The position numbers and the translations under genes were made by a program. Shown one piece after another: positions 37,301-45,290 of a stretch of DNA of 64,000 bases. The stretch lies in contig WMCF01000150.1 of NCBI GenBank assembly GCA_009792885.1, forward strand, positions 495,517 through 559,516, given 5' to 3'. Source of the DNA: Eremophila alpestris peregrina. Taxonomy: Eukaryota > Chordata > Aves > Passeriformes > Alaudidae. Every line of letters starts with the position of its first letter. The first letter of the stretch is position 1. Below the pieces are notes generated by a model that saw only the letters and a program-made list of their open reading frames with translations, was not told where the DNA came from and made no database searches.

Positions 37301-40300
37301 AATTTTGTCTGTCGTGTGTAGGGATCAATTTTAGATGGTTTCCGAGGAAGACACCATGGCCATTTGCCCCTCTGACAAATGACACAAACAGCACAACCTT
37401 AAAAAAAAAATATACAGGAGCTGCAGAACCAAAGCCCCATTCACCATCTCATCACCCTCTTGTCACACCCCAGCAGAGGTGGAACCCAAGAGCACCAGAA
37501 CCTGCCAAGCAGAGGCAGATGTGATGAATCTGAGATGGTGGGGCAGGGCCATGGTGTGATGTCCTGACTTGGGCTGTGACACTGCAGCCCTTGGGGTGCT
37601 GCACGGGGTTAGGGCTTATCAGGCTGCCAGAGGAGCTGCAGGAACTCCAGGCTCAGCTCTTTGCACTCATTAAACATCTCTGCAAGAGCCAGAATGCTGA
37701 CTTTGGGACTCAGGCCTGGATTTAATTGGTCTGATTGCATTCCACCTCTCTGCATTCCTCAGACATTTTAATTAGCCAGGCCTTCTCTCCTGCCTTTTCC
37801 TGCCTGATGGGGTGGTGGCAGAGGCATCTGTCTGACGGCTGTCTGTGTGTCCCAGCCCGGGGATGGCTGCATTTCCCTGTTGAGCAATGCCATACTAATG
37901 AGGTGGCACTTCCAGTCCTGCTGCTGGCCAGGGGACACTGGGGAGGGTGGCAGTGGCCGTGGCTGGTGTGTGACTGGCTGTGTTTTGTGTTGTCACAGCC
38001 TACCCTTCCATAGTGAGGCACCAGTCTGCAAAGGTGACGCCACAGACGTGGAAATCCTCCTCCAAGCAGTCTGTATTGGTAAGAAAAGTGACTTTTTTTT
38101 TCTTTTGGGAGAGCTTCAGCTTGTTCCAGGGGGATTCAGGAGTCAGGATGGCTCATTTGGAAGTGTGGAAATAAAAGCTTCCACCCCGCTGCTCCTATTC
38201 AGGATGCAGATTAAACCAACCCCCCCCCCCCCAACTTTGACAGCTCTAATCAGTGCTGCAGAAATGATGTTTTGAGAAAGTGTTGGTCTAAAATCTGATG
38301 CAGGAGATAGGAACTGTGCAAATCCTGTAAAATGACACTGATAGGACTTTTCCTGCCTGCAGGGGTGGCACCCACTCTGTGTCACTCTGCGACATCCACA
38401 ACGATGTGGAAATGTGGAAATGACACCAGGGACAAGCACATCAAAGTGCAAATGCAGGATCAAAGATGAGGGGTCAGGCTGTGATCAGAAATCACCACAG
38501 CCTCTCCCAGCCACTCCTCTCCACACTGCTCATGCTAAGAGGCACAGGGCAGGGATGTTTTGAGGCCTGTAGTCTCAAACAGACAGGAAATGCACTGCCT
38601 GAGGAGCACCAAGTTCATCTGATTTTATTCATTAAGGCCTTGCATGATCTGAATTAAGATTGTTGAGCTTTTTGCCACCACAAATGAAATATTTTTGGGC
38701 TTTTTATTTTGTAATTTCTGATTGCACACTTGTGAGAGATGATTCACTGTTCCATGAGACCAGAGAGGGTCAGGAACTGAGGGAATTCCCACACTGAGGG
38801 AGACTCACAGCAGGTAGAAAGTGGCTGCCTGAGGACTGGATCTGCCCCATTCCCAAGGCTCCCCAGGAGGTGAACTCCTGTGGAAGGGATGTTCCTTGGC
38901 AGATCCTTCCAGGAAATCCAGCCTGGAGCCTTTGAAAGTGCTGCAGCAAACCAGCAAAACTCTGCCACCCCTTCTGCCTTGGGTTTGACCCTCTCAAACA
39001 TCATCACCACCCACATCCATTGTGTTCCCAGTGATTTTTCCTTAATCCCCACAGAGAAAATCTGGGGAACTTCTCCCACCATCCCTTTCCTCTCCCATGC
39101 ACACACCTGTAATGACCATTTCCTTTTTATAGCAAATATTCACCACACATTGAGCTGATAAATACAAGCATTTTAAAAGCCCCAAAATAGAAATACATAC
39201 TCAGTGCTGCAGTATCTCTGCAGGAGCTTTTATGGTCTATTGGGCCAATAATCTGCCTTTTAAAATAACCTTAAATGTGTATTTAAGTAATATACCCTCT
39301 AAAAGGTCTGTAAATATGAATTTTCACAAAGGACTGTGCTGTTGAAGGAGGAAGGGTTTTTTCACGCCCAGGGAGCTCTTTTAAATGAAGCCCCCCCCCT
39401 TTCACACCTTAATTCTGTTGGAAATTAAAGCCATAAAATGAAAAGAATCTCGACAAAAGGGAACATTGAGCAGGGAGATGGGCTGGGGTTGCTCTGCCCG
39501 TGCTTCCTGCTGTTCCTGATATGAAATAAGGCTGCACTAAAAGAGGCCTGTGGGGTTTCTCCCACCTTCTGCACTTGAGAACAAACCTAAGACAGACTGG
39601 ACATTAAAAACCCCATTTTTTTTTCCTGAATTCTGGGGTTATTCCTTCAAGTGGTGGGAGGATATTCAATTCCAGGCTGGAGATTGTGAAACCAGTGATC
39701 CCAGCAAACAAACTGGCTGCTGTTTCTGTGAGGCTGCGCAGCTTTGCCATGTGCTGCTGGTTGAGATGGGGCAGATCAGAGAGAAATTCCACTGACAGCT
39801 CCTGATGGGGTGAGATTCACTCAGAAAACAGAGCTGGAGAGGCAGAAAATACCAATTCCTGTTGGTTCTGCCCCATCTCTTCCACTTCTGTTTCTGTTGA
39901 CACAAACACTGGGTGCTGCAGCAAACCAGGAGTGCCCCTTTGTGTGAGAATTCCCATGTTTGGGGTTTGCCAGCCAGAGAGCACAACTAAACCCCACACA
40001 ACTTGCATAACTCTGACTGTGACAGCTCCCCTGAGCTGCCAGCTTAGGGAGCAATTAAAACACACTGACAGAGGCATAAAAATAAAGGTGACATTCCCCT
40101 TCTCCCCAAAAAAAAAACCCTCTCTCATCAAGCCGTGAGTCACAGTCTGAGGTTTTCCATGAGGCATCATTTGGCAGTGAGGGCCATGCAAAGCACGTGT
40201 GTAAATCAAAAAGGAAAAAAGAAAAGCCAAGTGATTTGCATTGGATGTGTCCAGGAGGGGAAGGAGGCAGTGCTGCTGGCCAGCAGGAAAAGCTGGAGGT

Positions 40301-41166
40301 GGTGCTGAGGCAGGAATTCGTAGGGTGTTGTCTTGGTTTGGAAAGGCAGGGAAAAGCTGGAGCCTCCCTTGCAATGGAGAATGTAAACCCCCTCCCTCTG
40401 AATTGTTATAAATGTGAAATTCAGGCAAAAATATGGGGATAGGAATAACAGTGTTTTACTAAGAATATTAAAAAATAAAAACGTAGTGGCATGAAACACA
40501 AAGCAAAAAGGAAAAAAAAAACCACTGCCAGAGTCAGAGCACAGCCTGACACTGTTGCTCAGGGTGTTGGTACCAGTCCCATCCAGTCCTCCTGCAGTGG
40601 CAGATGTGGCTCTGCTGGAGCAGAGATGATCCTGTACAAGGGTGCAGTTTCCTCTGAAGGTCCAGTGGTGCTGAGATGGGTCTGGTCTCCTCAGGGAATC
40701 CAGAGCAAACAGGGGCTGTGCTGCTGTTCCAAGTCTCAGGTTTTATCCAGGTGGGAATGCTGGGCTCCTCCCCCTGGGTGCAGCCTCTCCCAGTGGGATG
40801 ATGGAATTTGATCAGCCCTGCAGGGAGCCTCAATGGCCCCTGAACAGCAGAGATCCCCTGGAGGGAGGGTGGGTGGTGGGAGAGATAAAGGACCCTGCCC
40901 AAACTGGTTTTAATATCTGGTCCATTAACACCTCCCCCCCCACCAAAAACATCTCCGAAGCCCTTTCCAACAGATGGAAAATAAAATGCAGAGTTTTTTG
41001 GTTGCATCCTGCAACCCCAGACAGGTGTGGATGGATGGGCGAGGATGCTCAGGAAAAGGAGGGGTGGGGTCGAACTGACTGTGCCCCCAATTCTGCCTTG
41101 CAGTCACATTATCGGCCCTTCTACGTCAACAAAGGCAACGGAGCCACCTCCAACGAGGCCCCCTGA
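19997..41166 (+). CDS. TRIM29: TRIM29 (ATDC), complete nine-exon coding region
   Basis: Joined exons: 19997-20851, 27562-27657, 28805-29038, 29382-29580, 32417-32500, 35956-36021, 37003-37101, 37999-38078, 41104-41166, giving 1776 nt and 591 residues plus stop. Order of parts: acidic and Lys-rich N-terminus; a 13-residue repeat at about 105-176; B-box 1 from Cys190; B-box 2 from Cys242; coiled coil about 286-400; C-terminal tail ending NKGNGATSNEAP. There is no RING finger, as is normal for TRIM29. The B-box segment and the ends of exons 4 and 9 match human TRIM29 almost residue for residue, as I remember it. The 96-nt and 234-nt exons are the standard TRIM coiled-coil exons. Family knowledge: a cytoplasmic epithelial scaffold protein that binds vimentin and PKC, affects p53 and DNA-damage signalling, and regulates innate signalling. 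The start was chosen for its strong Kozak context (GCCATGG). Exons 6 and 7 are the least certain part. Confidence 0.95.
20309..20524 (+). repeat. TRIM29: Coding tandem repeat in TRIM29 (13-residue units)
   Basis: Five units begin at residues 105, 118, 138, 151 and 164. Each starts G-[D/E]-x-[R/K]-[R/K], often followed by Ser or Pro and a hydrophobic residue (GDMRRP, GDLRKS, GEGRKS, GELKKS, GDLRRP). Spacing is exactly 13 residues except for a 7-residue insert between units 2 and 3. The RKSLF core occurs twice. The units differ at the DNA level, so this is an old protein repeat and not a recent microsatellite expansion. Confidence 0.8.
20852..27561 (+). other. TRIM29: TRIM29 intron 1
   Basis: 6.7 kb between donor GTAATT and acceptor CCCACAG. 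It contains a short TTTCTCCTTTTAT tandem repeat at about 20876-20932, an 11-12 bp GAACTGGGAGA repeat (x4) at about 22666-22710, a 56-T tract at 23732-23787, and a (CAT)n at about 24573-24596. A possible decayed interspersed-repeat fragment sits at about 21780-21860. The stretch 22380-22640 is less repetitive and could be regulatory. I see no coding exon on either strand. Confidence 0.85.
23732..23787. repeat. 56-bp poly-T tract
   Basis: An uninterrupted run of T in intron 1, preceded by GGGTTTTG. No recognisable retroposed gene body adjoins it. The exact length may be unreliable in the assembly. Confidence 0.95.
27562..27657 (+). CDS. TRIM29: TRIM29 coding exon 2 (coiled coil)
   Basis: 96 nt, phase 0 on both sides, residues 286-317. 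Acceptor CCCACAG, donor AAG|GTGAGT. Encodes AELSLQKEQLQLK and continues with an acidic heptad-like helix, nearly identical to human TRIM29 as remembered. The 96-nt size is typical of the first TRIM coiled-coil exon. Confidence 0.96.
27658..28804 (+). other. TRIM29: TRIM29 intron 2
   Basis: 1.1 kb. It contains a (TTA)n microsatellite at about 28275-28318 and a T-rich stretch at 28108-28133. Nothing else is recognised. Confidence 0.85.
28275..28318. repeat. (TTA)n microsatellite
   Basis: About 13 TTA/TTAT units in TRIM29 intron 2. Confidence 0.9.
28805..29038 (+). CDS. TRIM29: TRIM29 coding exon 3 (coiled coil)
   Basis: 234 nt, phase 0 on both sides, residues 318-395. Acceptor CCATGCAG, donor CAG|GTGACA. 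A charged helical sequence (ELIRDLERQRDEVKAAL and onward) ends in ISDSVLFLQ, as in mammalian TRIM29. 234 nt is the standard length of the central TRIM coiled-coil exon. Confidence 0.96.
29039..29381 (+). other. TRIM29: TRIM29 intron 3
   Basis: 343 nt. Nothing notable apart from the polypyrimidine tract (C6T16) in front of the exon 4 acceptor. Confidence 0.85.
29382..29580 (+). CDS. TRIM29: TRIM29 coding exon 4
   Basis: 199 nt, phase 0 to phase 1, residues 396-461 plus the first base of codon 462. Acceptor TTGGCAG, donor ATG|GTAAAA. Encodes EFGALMRNYVPPPSLPTY through DLLNVCMRHVEKICKADL to NFIERNHMEN. This is one of the best-conserved parts of TRIM29 and excludes other TRIM family members. Confidence 0.96.
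29581..32416 (+). other. TRIM29: TRIM29 intron 4
   Basis: 2.8 kb. Positions 29677-29740 resemble 33187-33250 in intron 5 (a shared dispersed segment). The rest is unique, AT-moderate sequence with no recognised gene or repeat. Confidence 0.8.
29677..29740. repeat. Dispersed repeat segment, copy 1
   Basis: Shares CAAAGACCTGG and a following block around AGTAGCAGCTCCTGTGGC with 33187-33250 in the same orientation. It is probably a fragment of an unidentified interspersed repeat. Confidence 0.6.
32417..32500 (+). CDS. TRIM29: TRIM29 coding exon 5
   Basis: 84 nt, phase 1 to phase 1, residues 462-489. Acceptor CTCTGCAG, donor AAAG|GTATGG. Encodes GDHRFMMNNYEW...DNLKRFSMFLSPK, matching the GGDHRYVNNY...MKRYSMYLTPK region of human TRIM29 (from memory) but a few residues shorter. 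Confidence 0.93.
32891..32936. repeat. (AAAAC)n microsatellite
   Basis: About nine perfect pentamer units in TRIM29 intron 5. Confidence 0.95.
33187..33250. repeat. Dispersed repeat segment, copy 2
   Basis: Intron 5 copy of the segment at 29677-29740. Both carry a block around AGTAGCAGCTCCTGTGGC followed by TGGAAT.AATTC. Confidence 0.6.
34678..34905 (+). mobile_element. CR1 LINE 3'-end fragment
   Basis: Contains the characteristic avian CR1 3' segments: GGAGGCCCTGGCACAGAGAA, then TGGAAGTGTCCATGGCCAGG, TAGTGGAAGGTGTTCCTGCC and TTTTTAAGGTCCTTTCCAAC. It is truncated at the 5' end and has no reverse-transcriptase region. It lies in intron 5, in the gene's orientation. Confidence 0.92.
35375..35820. 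repeat. 95-bp tandem repeat spanning an assembly gap
   Basis: Units start at 35375, 35470 and 35565 (exact 95-bp period), each beginning TCTGTGGCACTGAGAGCTCT or a close variant. After the gap, further copies begin at 35623 and about 35732, the last one decayed. Ambiguous bases fill 35574-35622, so the true copy number is unknown. Confidence 0.92.
35574..35622. other. Assembly gap (49 Ns)
   Basis: A run of 49 N inside the 95-bp minisatellite. The spacing of the flanking units does not fit the 95-bp period across the gap, so its size is probably not literal. Confidence 0.98.
35956..36021 (+). CDS. TRIM29: TRIM29 coding exon 6 (probable)
   Basis: 66 nt, phase 1 to phase 1, residues 491-511 with split codons on both sides. 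Acceptor TTGTTTTACAG, donor ACGG|GTAATT. Encodes NFSPRSWEFSSFQATEETLGT. NFSPRSWEFSS resembles NYTSRVWEYSS of human TRIM29 (from memory), which is why I include it. It starts about 135 bases after the minisatellite ends. Frame, phase and both splice sites fit. Confidence 0.78.
36022..36999 (+). other. TRIM29: TRIM29 intron 6
   Basis: About 980 nt with no recognised repeat or gene. It ends in the tandem acceptor CAGTAG. Confidence 0.75.
37003..37101 (+). CDS. TRIM29: TRIM29 coding exon 7 (probable; NAGNAG acceptor)
   Basis: 99 nt, phase 1 to phase 1, residues 513-544. Encodes NGTKLPFQFSSVG then NPPGDFSKQSDGSLFTKT. The acceptor is the tandem CAGTAG. Using the first AG starts the exon at 37000 and adds one Val. 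The donor ACCG|GTACTA is weak. NPPGDFSK resembles the SSPGRFTK part of human TRIM29, and the SS-rich part resembles the segment before YPSL, so its homology is ambiguous. Frame and phase agree with both neighbours. Confidence 0.72.
37102..37998 (+). other. TRIM29: TRIM29 intron 7
   Basis: About 900 nt. Nothing recognised. No further exon of the right phase is evident. Confidence 0.75.
37999..38078 (+). CDS. TRIM29: TRIM29 coding exon 8
   Basis: 80 nt, phase 1 to phase 0, residues 546-571. Acceptor TTGTCACAG, donor TTG|GTAAGA. Encodes YPSIVRHQSAKVTPQTWKSS, collinear with YPSLMRSQSPK...PQTWKSG of human TRIM29 (from memory). Confidence 0.93.
38079..41103 (+). other. TRIM29: TRIM29 intron 8
   Basis: 3.0 kb. 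It contains a short poly-C run at about 38220-38231 and a retroviral-type LTR at about 40326-40930 near its 3' end. The rest shows no gene or repeat that I recognise. Confidence 0.8.
40326..40930. mobile_element. Solo-LTR-like endogenous retrovirus element (passerine type)
   Basis: About 605 bp starting TG and ending CA. I recognise blocks of a common songbird LTR: TTGTCTTGGTTTGGAAAGGC, ATGTAAACCCCCTCCCTCTG, AAAAATATGGGGATAGGAAT, TTTTATCCAGGTGGGAATGC and CTGGAGGGAGGGTGGGTGG. No gag, pol or env-like sequence adjoins it, so it appears to be a solo LTR. Boundaries are approximate and I did not identify a target-site duplication. The family name and orientation were not determined. It ends about 170 bases before TRIM29 exon 9. 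Confidence 0.75.
41104..41166 (+). CDS. TRIM29: TRIM29 coding exon 9 (C-terminus and stop)
   Basis: Starts in phase 0 after acceptor GCCTTGCAG, encodes residues 572-591 (SHYRPFYVNKGNG then ATSNEAP) and stops at TGA 41164-41166. SHYRPFYVNKGNG...SNEAP is the TRIM29 C-terminal signature. The exon continues as 3' UTR. Confidence 0.96.
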   Translation, partial: SHYRPFYVNKGNGATSNEAP

Positions 41167-41824
41167 GGGGGCTGAGCACCTCGGGGAGAGCTGGCAGTGA
41201 AGAGGCTGCGGATTTCCATGGATGCACCTGCTACTCTTACCAACCTTCCTGCCCCACCCTCTGCCAGGGCCAGGGCAGGGGCGGGAGGGAATCGCCTTTC
41301 CCCTCAGCAAGCCGGGACTTTTCCCCAAACCACCCGCTGGCCTTGAGAGCTCTGCAGAATGTAACTGTCCCCTCTCCTTGTCCCCTCGCTGTCCCCTCCA
41401 GCTGCTCTGCCCCTCCTGGGAGCTGTGGATGCTTGGGTGGCACCCCCTGCTAGGCAGCTGTCCCCTTGTCCCCAGAGCTGCTCGGCCCTGCTGGAGCTGG
41501 GTGTTCCCATGCTGGAGCCCTGGATGCTGAACATTTTGGGTTTTTTCTGTGTTAAAAGGTGCCAGCCTTCAAGCTCTTCCCAGCATGGAGAGGTCTTGAG
41601 CTCGAGTTTATCCCTCTCCAGCCTGGGGACACCCAGCTCCCACTGGGATCAGATCCCCTGGTGCCATCCCCAGTCCCCAGGGTCCTCCATCAGCTCAGCT
41701 CTGCTCCTCACCTGCCAAAAAAAATGAAAAAACAACAAAAAAAAGAGGATTTTTTTGCTGGAGGAGGACAGGGAGGCTTTCCAGCCCATTTAAGTGCCCC
41801 TCCAGCCACCTTTTCAAATTAAGA

Positions 41825-41830
41825 AATAAA
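41825..41830 (+). terminator. TRIM29: Proximal polyadenylation signal AATAAA
   Basis: Canonical hexamer 659 nt after the stop codon. A strong GU/U-rich stretch follows at about 41875-41920 (GGTGCTGG...TTTGTGGTGG then poly-T), suitable as the downstream element. Confidence 0.65.
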
Positions 41831-43143
41831 AAGCAAATCCATCCTAGTAATACAAGATTGATTAGATGCCACAGGTGCTGGGTGCTTTTCTGGTTTGTGG
41901 TGGTTTTTTTTTTTTCTTTCCTTAATTCCCCTAAACCAAAATTGATTTATATACTGTAGTTCAAGTATTTTATATTTTATTTTTTTTCCCTGCAGTGGGC
42001 AATGAGAATTACTGCCACAGCTTTTTGCTCAGGATAATATTTTTGTATTTGTCCCCTGGACAGATGAATCACATGCAGGGCTGGAGAACCATTCCATGAT
42101 CTCCCTGAGGTGATTTTCCCTCTCCATGGACAAGCTGAGGGGTTCAGTCCGTGCTGTGCAGGGGGAGAAATGGGAATAAGAGCGCTCAAATGGTAGAAAC
42201 CAAGACCCAACAGCTCCTTTTCGTGGTTTGCTCTATTCAAGCAGTTCTGGAATGGCTTCCCCCCACTTTTTCCTGCTTGCAGCACCTTGCTGAGGGAGGT
42301 CCCACCTGAAAATTCCTTCCTGGCTCATCCCTTCACAAAGATACTCACGGCTTTTTAACCCAAACTCCTGGGGCTGAATGTTGGTCGCTCCAGAGCACTT
42401 GAAATGTCACTTTTTGTTGATTTTTATTCTTTTTTTTACCCATAAAGACCAGAGGGGGAAGGGGCTGGCGTGGTAGGGCAGGATGTGACAAAAGGGATGT
42501 GACAAAAAGGGATGGAATGGCTGGGAAAAGCACTGAGGGGTTTGAGGATGTGTGTGAAAGGATAAAACCAGCCCCCTCCAGGTCTCACTGTTCTGCCCTT
42601 GAGCAGGTCCAGCCAAACCTTTTCACCTTTTTATGCTCCAAAACGTGGGCACGGCCCTTCCTGCTCCTCCTCCTCAGCTTGGATGTTAAAACCCTCCTGT
42701 CCCTCCCTGCCCTGAGTGAGGCTGTGTGGTGCCAGCTGGAACCTGCCTGAGGACACCCCTGTCCCTTCCCTCCCCTGTCCCTTCCCTCCTGCTGTCCCCT
42801 GCCCTCCCTTTGCTCCCCTTCCCCTCCCCACGGGCCTCCCCCAGCCCTTTTCCACCCAAATTCCCACAGGGAATGGAGCTGCTCCCTGCTTGCCTCAGCC
42901 CTGGAGGACTCCAGGACCTTGCTGGGGTCCCTCAGCCCCTTTTTCCCCTCCCCAGGATAGGGCAAATCCCATCCCTGGGGCACCTCTGCTTCCTTGGGGG
43001 GGTTTCCAGCGAGGCTCTGAGGTGTGCAGGAACTGTTTGGATCGTGGTCAGCAAAGCCAGAGGGATTCCTCCTCCTCCTCCTCCTCAGCCAGGCTGTGCT
43101 GCTGATGTAAACGAGGCCCCTCACGTGTGCACCTCACTGCAGA

Positions 43144-43149
43144 AATAAA
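43144..43149 (+). terminator. TRIM29: Distal polyadenylation signal AATAAA
   Basis: Canonical hexamer, with a possible cleavage site near 43165-43175 and a GU-rich downstream element (CTGTCTTTGGTGTTTCTGTG) starting about 45 bases further on. It would make a 2-kb 3' UTR. Confidence 0.55.
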
Positions 43150-44244
43150 GGAGAAAGCTCCATGTCTGACCAAAAAAACAACGGGGTGAGCTCTGTCTTT
43201 GGTGTTTCTGTGCTCTCAGGGAGGCTGAGCCTCTCCAAATTGTCCTTTGTGTGAGCAGCATCAAGAGCTTGGAGAACCCGAGCTCTCTGAGGCTGTTTCA
43301 CTGCTTTTCTGGGTGTTGAAGGTCAGAGGAAATTCCCACATCCTTGAGGGTCAAAAGCTGTTGGGTGCATTTCTAGTAGGACACCCCAAAAATACCCACT
43401 TGGGTCAGTTCCCAAGCACTGGTGCCACAAAAGTCCTTCCCTGCAAGGGCATTTCTGAAAAACCCCTCAGCCCGTGCCAGAGTTAAACCCCACCAGGTGT
43501 CTCTGCAGGGAAATGCTTCTTCCTGCACTCACTGGCCAAAATAAGAATATTTCGCCCCAGCCTGGAGCTGGATCTCCCCAGCAGGATGGTTCTGGGCACC
43601 ACTGGGATCATTCTTGAGCCCTTCTGGGGACCTCTGGTTGTGCTCAGATCAAAGGTTTTGTGCCCATCACATCATTTCCTCCCCTGAGGGAGAGAAAAAG
43701 CCCCCGTGGGGTGCTAAAGATGCAGAGTCAAGGCCAAAATCCAGGAGATGCAGCACTGACAGCTGAAAAAAGAGCAATTGTACCTCCCTCTGTGGACAAG
43801 GGTTCCTCACAGGAACATTTCCAGAGGATTCCTGGCATATTTCTACTCCCAGGCACTAAATACCAGTTATTTTTCCCCAGACATCACCAGCACTCATCCT
43901 GAAGAGCCAGGATCCCATCAATTCACTGGAGGAGCCAGTAAATCCTCCTTGTTTACCCCACAAGGGAGTGAGCAGAGGAGAGAGCTCAGCTCTTTCCCAT
44001 CAATCCCTCCATTACTGTTATTACTGTGATTAAAAAGCAATCAAAGAGAAATCTTCTTCCTGTCCTGGAACTGCTGCAGAACGTCTCAGTTCCACCTCTG
44101 GAGCAGGAGAAGAGACAATTTCAAACACCCCCCTGAGCTCCTGGGGCTCAGTGACACCAGGAAATGAGGATGGAGCTCCTGGCCTGAGCAGGGAGCAGGG
44201 CTGGGATGGAGGAATGAACATTTTTAGTGCAGGGGGGTTGGGTT

Positions 44245-44300
44245 AAAGGAGCTTTTATTGGTCCCTTCCCACCCAAATCACTCCATGATTCCCTAAGGAA
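44245..44300 (+). mobile_element. Short CR1 3' tail
   Basis: TTATTGGTCCCTTCCCACCC followed by AAATCACTCCATGATTCC matches the last bases of CR1. Confidence 0.65.
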
Positions 44301-44433
44301 TAGGGGTGATGGGTGATGGGGTGCAGGGGACACTTGGCCACCCAAAGGGGCTGTCAGGACAAGGCTCAGTGACACCCACAGGGTGACTCAGAGTGAAGCC
44401 AGCAGCTCTGACAGCTCTGGGGTGGGCCTGGGT

Positions 44434-44520
44434 CACGGAATCACAGCGTGGTTTGGGTTGGAATGGTCCCTAAAGCTCATCCCATTCCAAACCCTGCAGG
44501 GGACAGGGATGTCACCTGCT
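44434..44520 (-). mobile_element. CR1 LINE 3'-end fragment (minus strand)
   Basis: Reads CACGGAATCACAGCGTGGTT, TGGGTTGGAATGGTCCCTAA and TCCAAACCCTGCAGGGGACA, the reverse complement of a CR1 3' end. It runs into the minisatellite that follows. Confidence 0.85.
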
Positions 44521-44529
44521 AGGTCAGGT

Positions 44530-45290
44530 TACCTGGAGCAGGAGGTGGCTCTGTGGACAATTCCAGGATGGATTCCAGGGACAGGAGGTGGCTCTGAGGC
44601 TGTTCTTGCAGCAAGAGATGGCTCTGGACAATTCCAGGGTGGATCCCAGGGGCAGGTGGCAGCTCTGGGGTCATTCCTGGGTCCAGTCCAGGGGTGGGAG
44701 GTGGCTTGGGACTAATGCCAGGATGGACCCTGGGGACAAGAGGTGGCTCAGGGGCTGTCCATGGGTCAGTCCTGGGGACAGGAGGGTCTCGGGGCTGATC
44801 CCAGGGTGGATCCTGGGGCAGAGGGCAGCTTTGGACTGGTCCCTGGGACAATCCCAGGGGGAGGTGATGCGTTCCAGGGGGATGTGGTGGGTCCCTGCAC
44901 AATCCCAGGGGATGTGGGTCCCTGGACATTCCCAGGGCGATGTGGCAAGTCCCTGCACAATCCCAGGGACGATCCCATGGGGATGAGGTGGGTCCCTGCA
45001 CAATCCCAGGGACAATCCCGGGGGATGTGGTGGGTACCTGGACAATCCCGTGGGGATGAGGTGGGTCCCTGGACAATCCCAGGGGGATGAGGTGTGTCCC
45101 TGCACAATCCCAGGGACAATCCCGGGGGATGTGGTGGGTCCCTGCACAATCCCAGGGGGATGTGGTGGGTACCTGGATAATCCCAGGGAGATGTGGTGGG
45201 TCCCTGCACAATCCCAGGGACAATCCCAGGGGATGAGGCAGGTCCCTGCACAGTCCCAGGGACACTCCCGGGGGATGTGACCGTCCCCAG
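44530..45290. repeat. Large complex minisatellite (two blocks)
   Basis: 44530-44830 has loose units of about 60 bp built on GGAGGTGGCTCTGG and CAATTCCAGGGTGGATCC. 44830-45290 has units of about 30 bp built on CCCTGCACAATCCCAGGG and GATGTGGTGGGT. The second block probably grew from the first. Frames crossing it give Trp/Asp/Pro- or Gly/Gln-rich artefact peptides. Confidence 0.93.

Larger units (their letters stand above)
41167..43170 (+). other. TRIM29: TRIM29 3' UTR (short and long forms)
   Basis: Non-coding sequence after the stop. A short form would end near 41850 and a long form near 43170, according to the two AATAAA sites. It contains several A-rich and T-rich stretches and no internal gene. 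Confidence 0.6.
43171..44520. other. 3' intergenic DNA with CR1 scraps
   Basis: Mostly unique. A 55-bp + strand CR1 tail is at about 44245-44300, and a minus-strand CR1 tail is at 44434-44520. No gene recognised. Confidence 0.7.
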
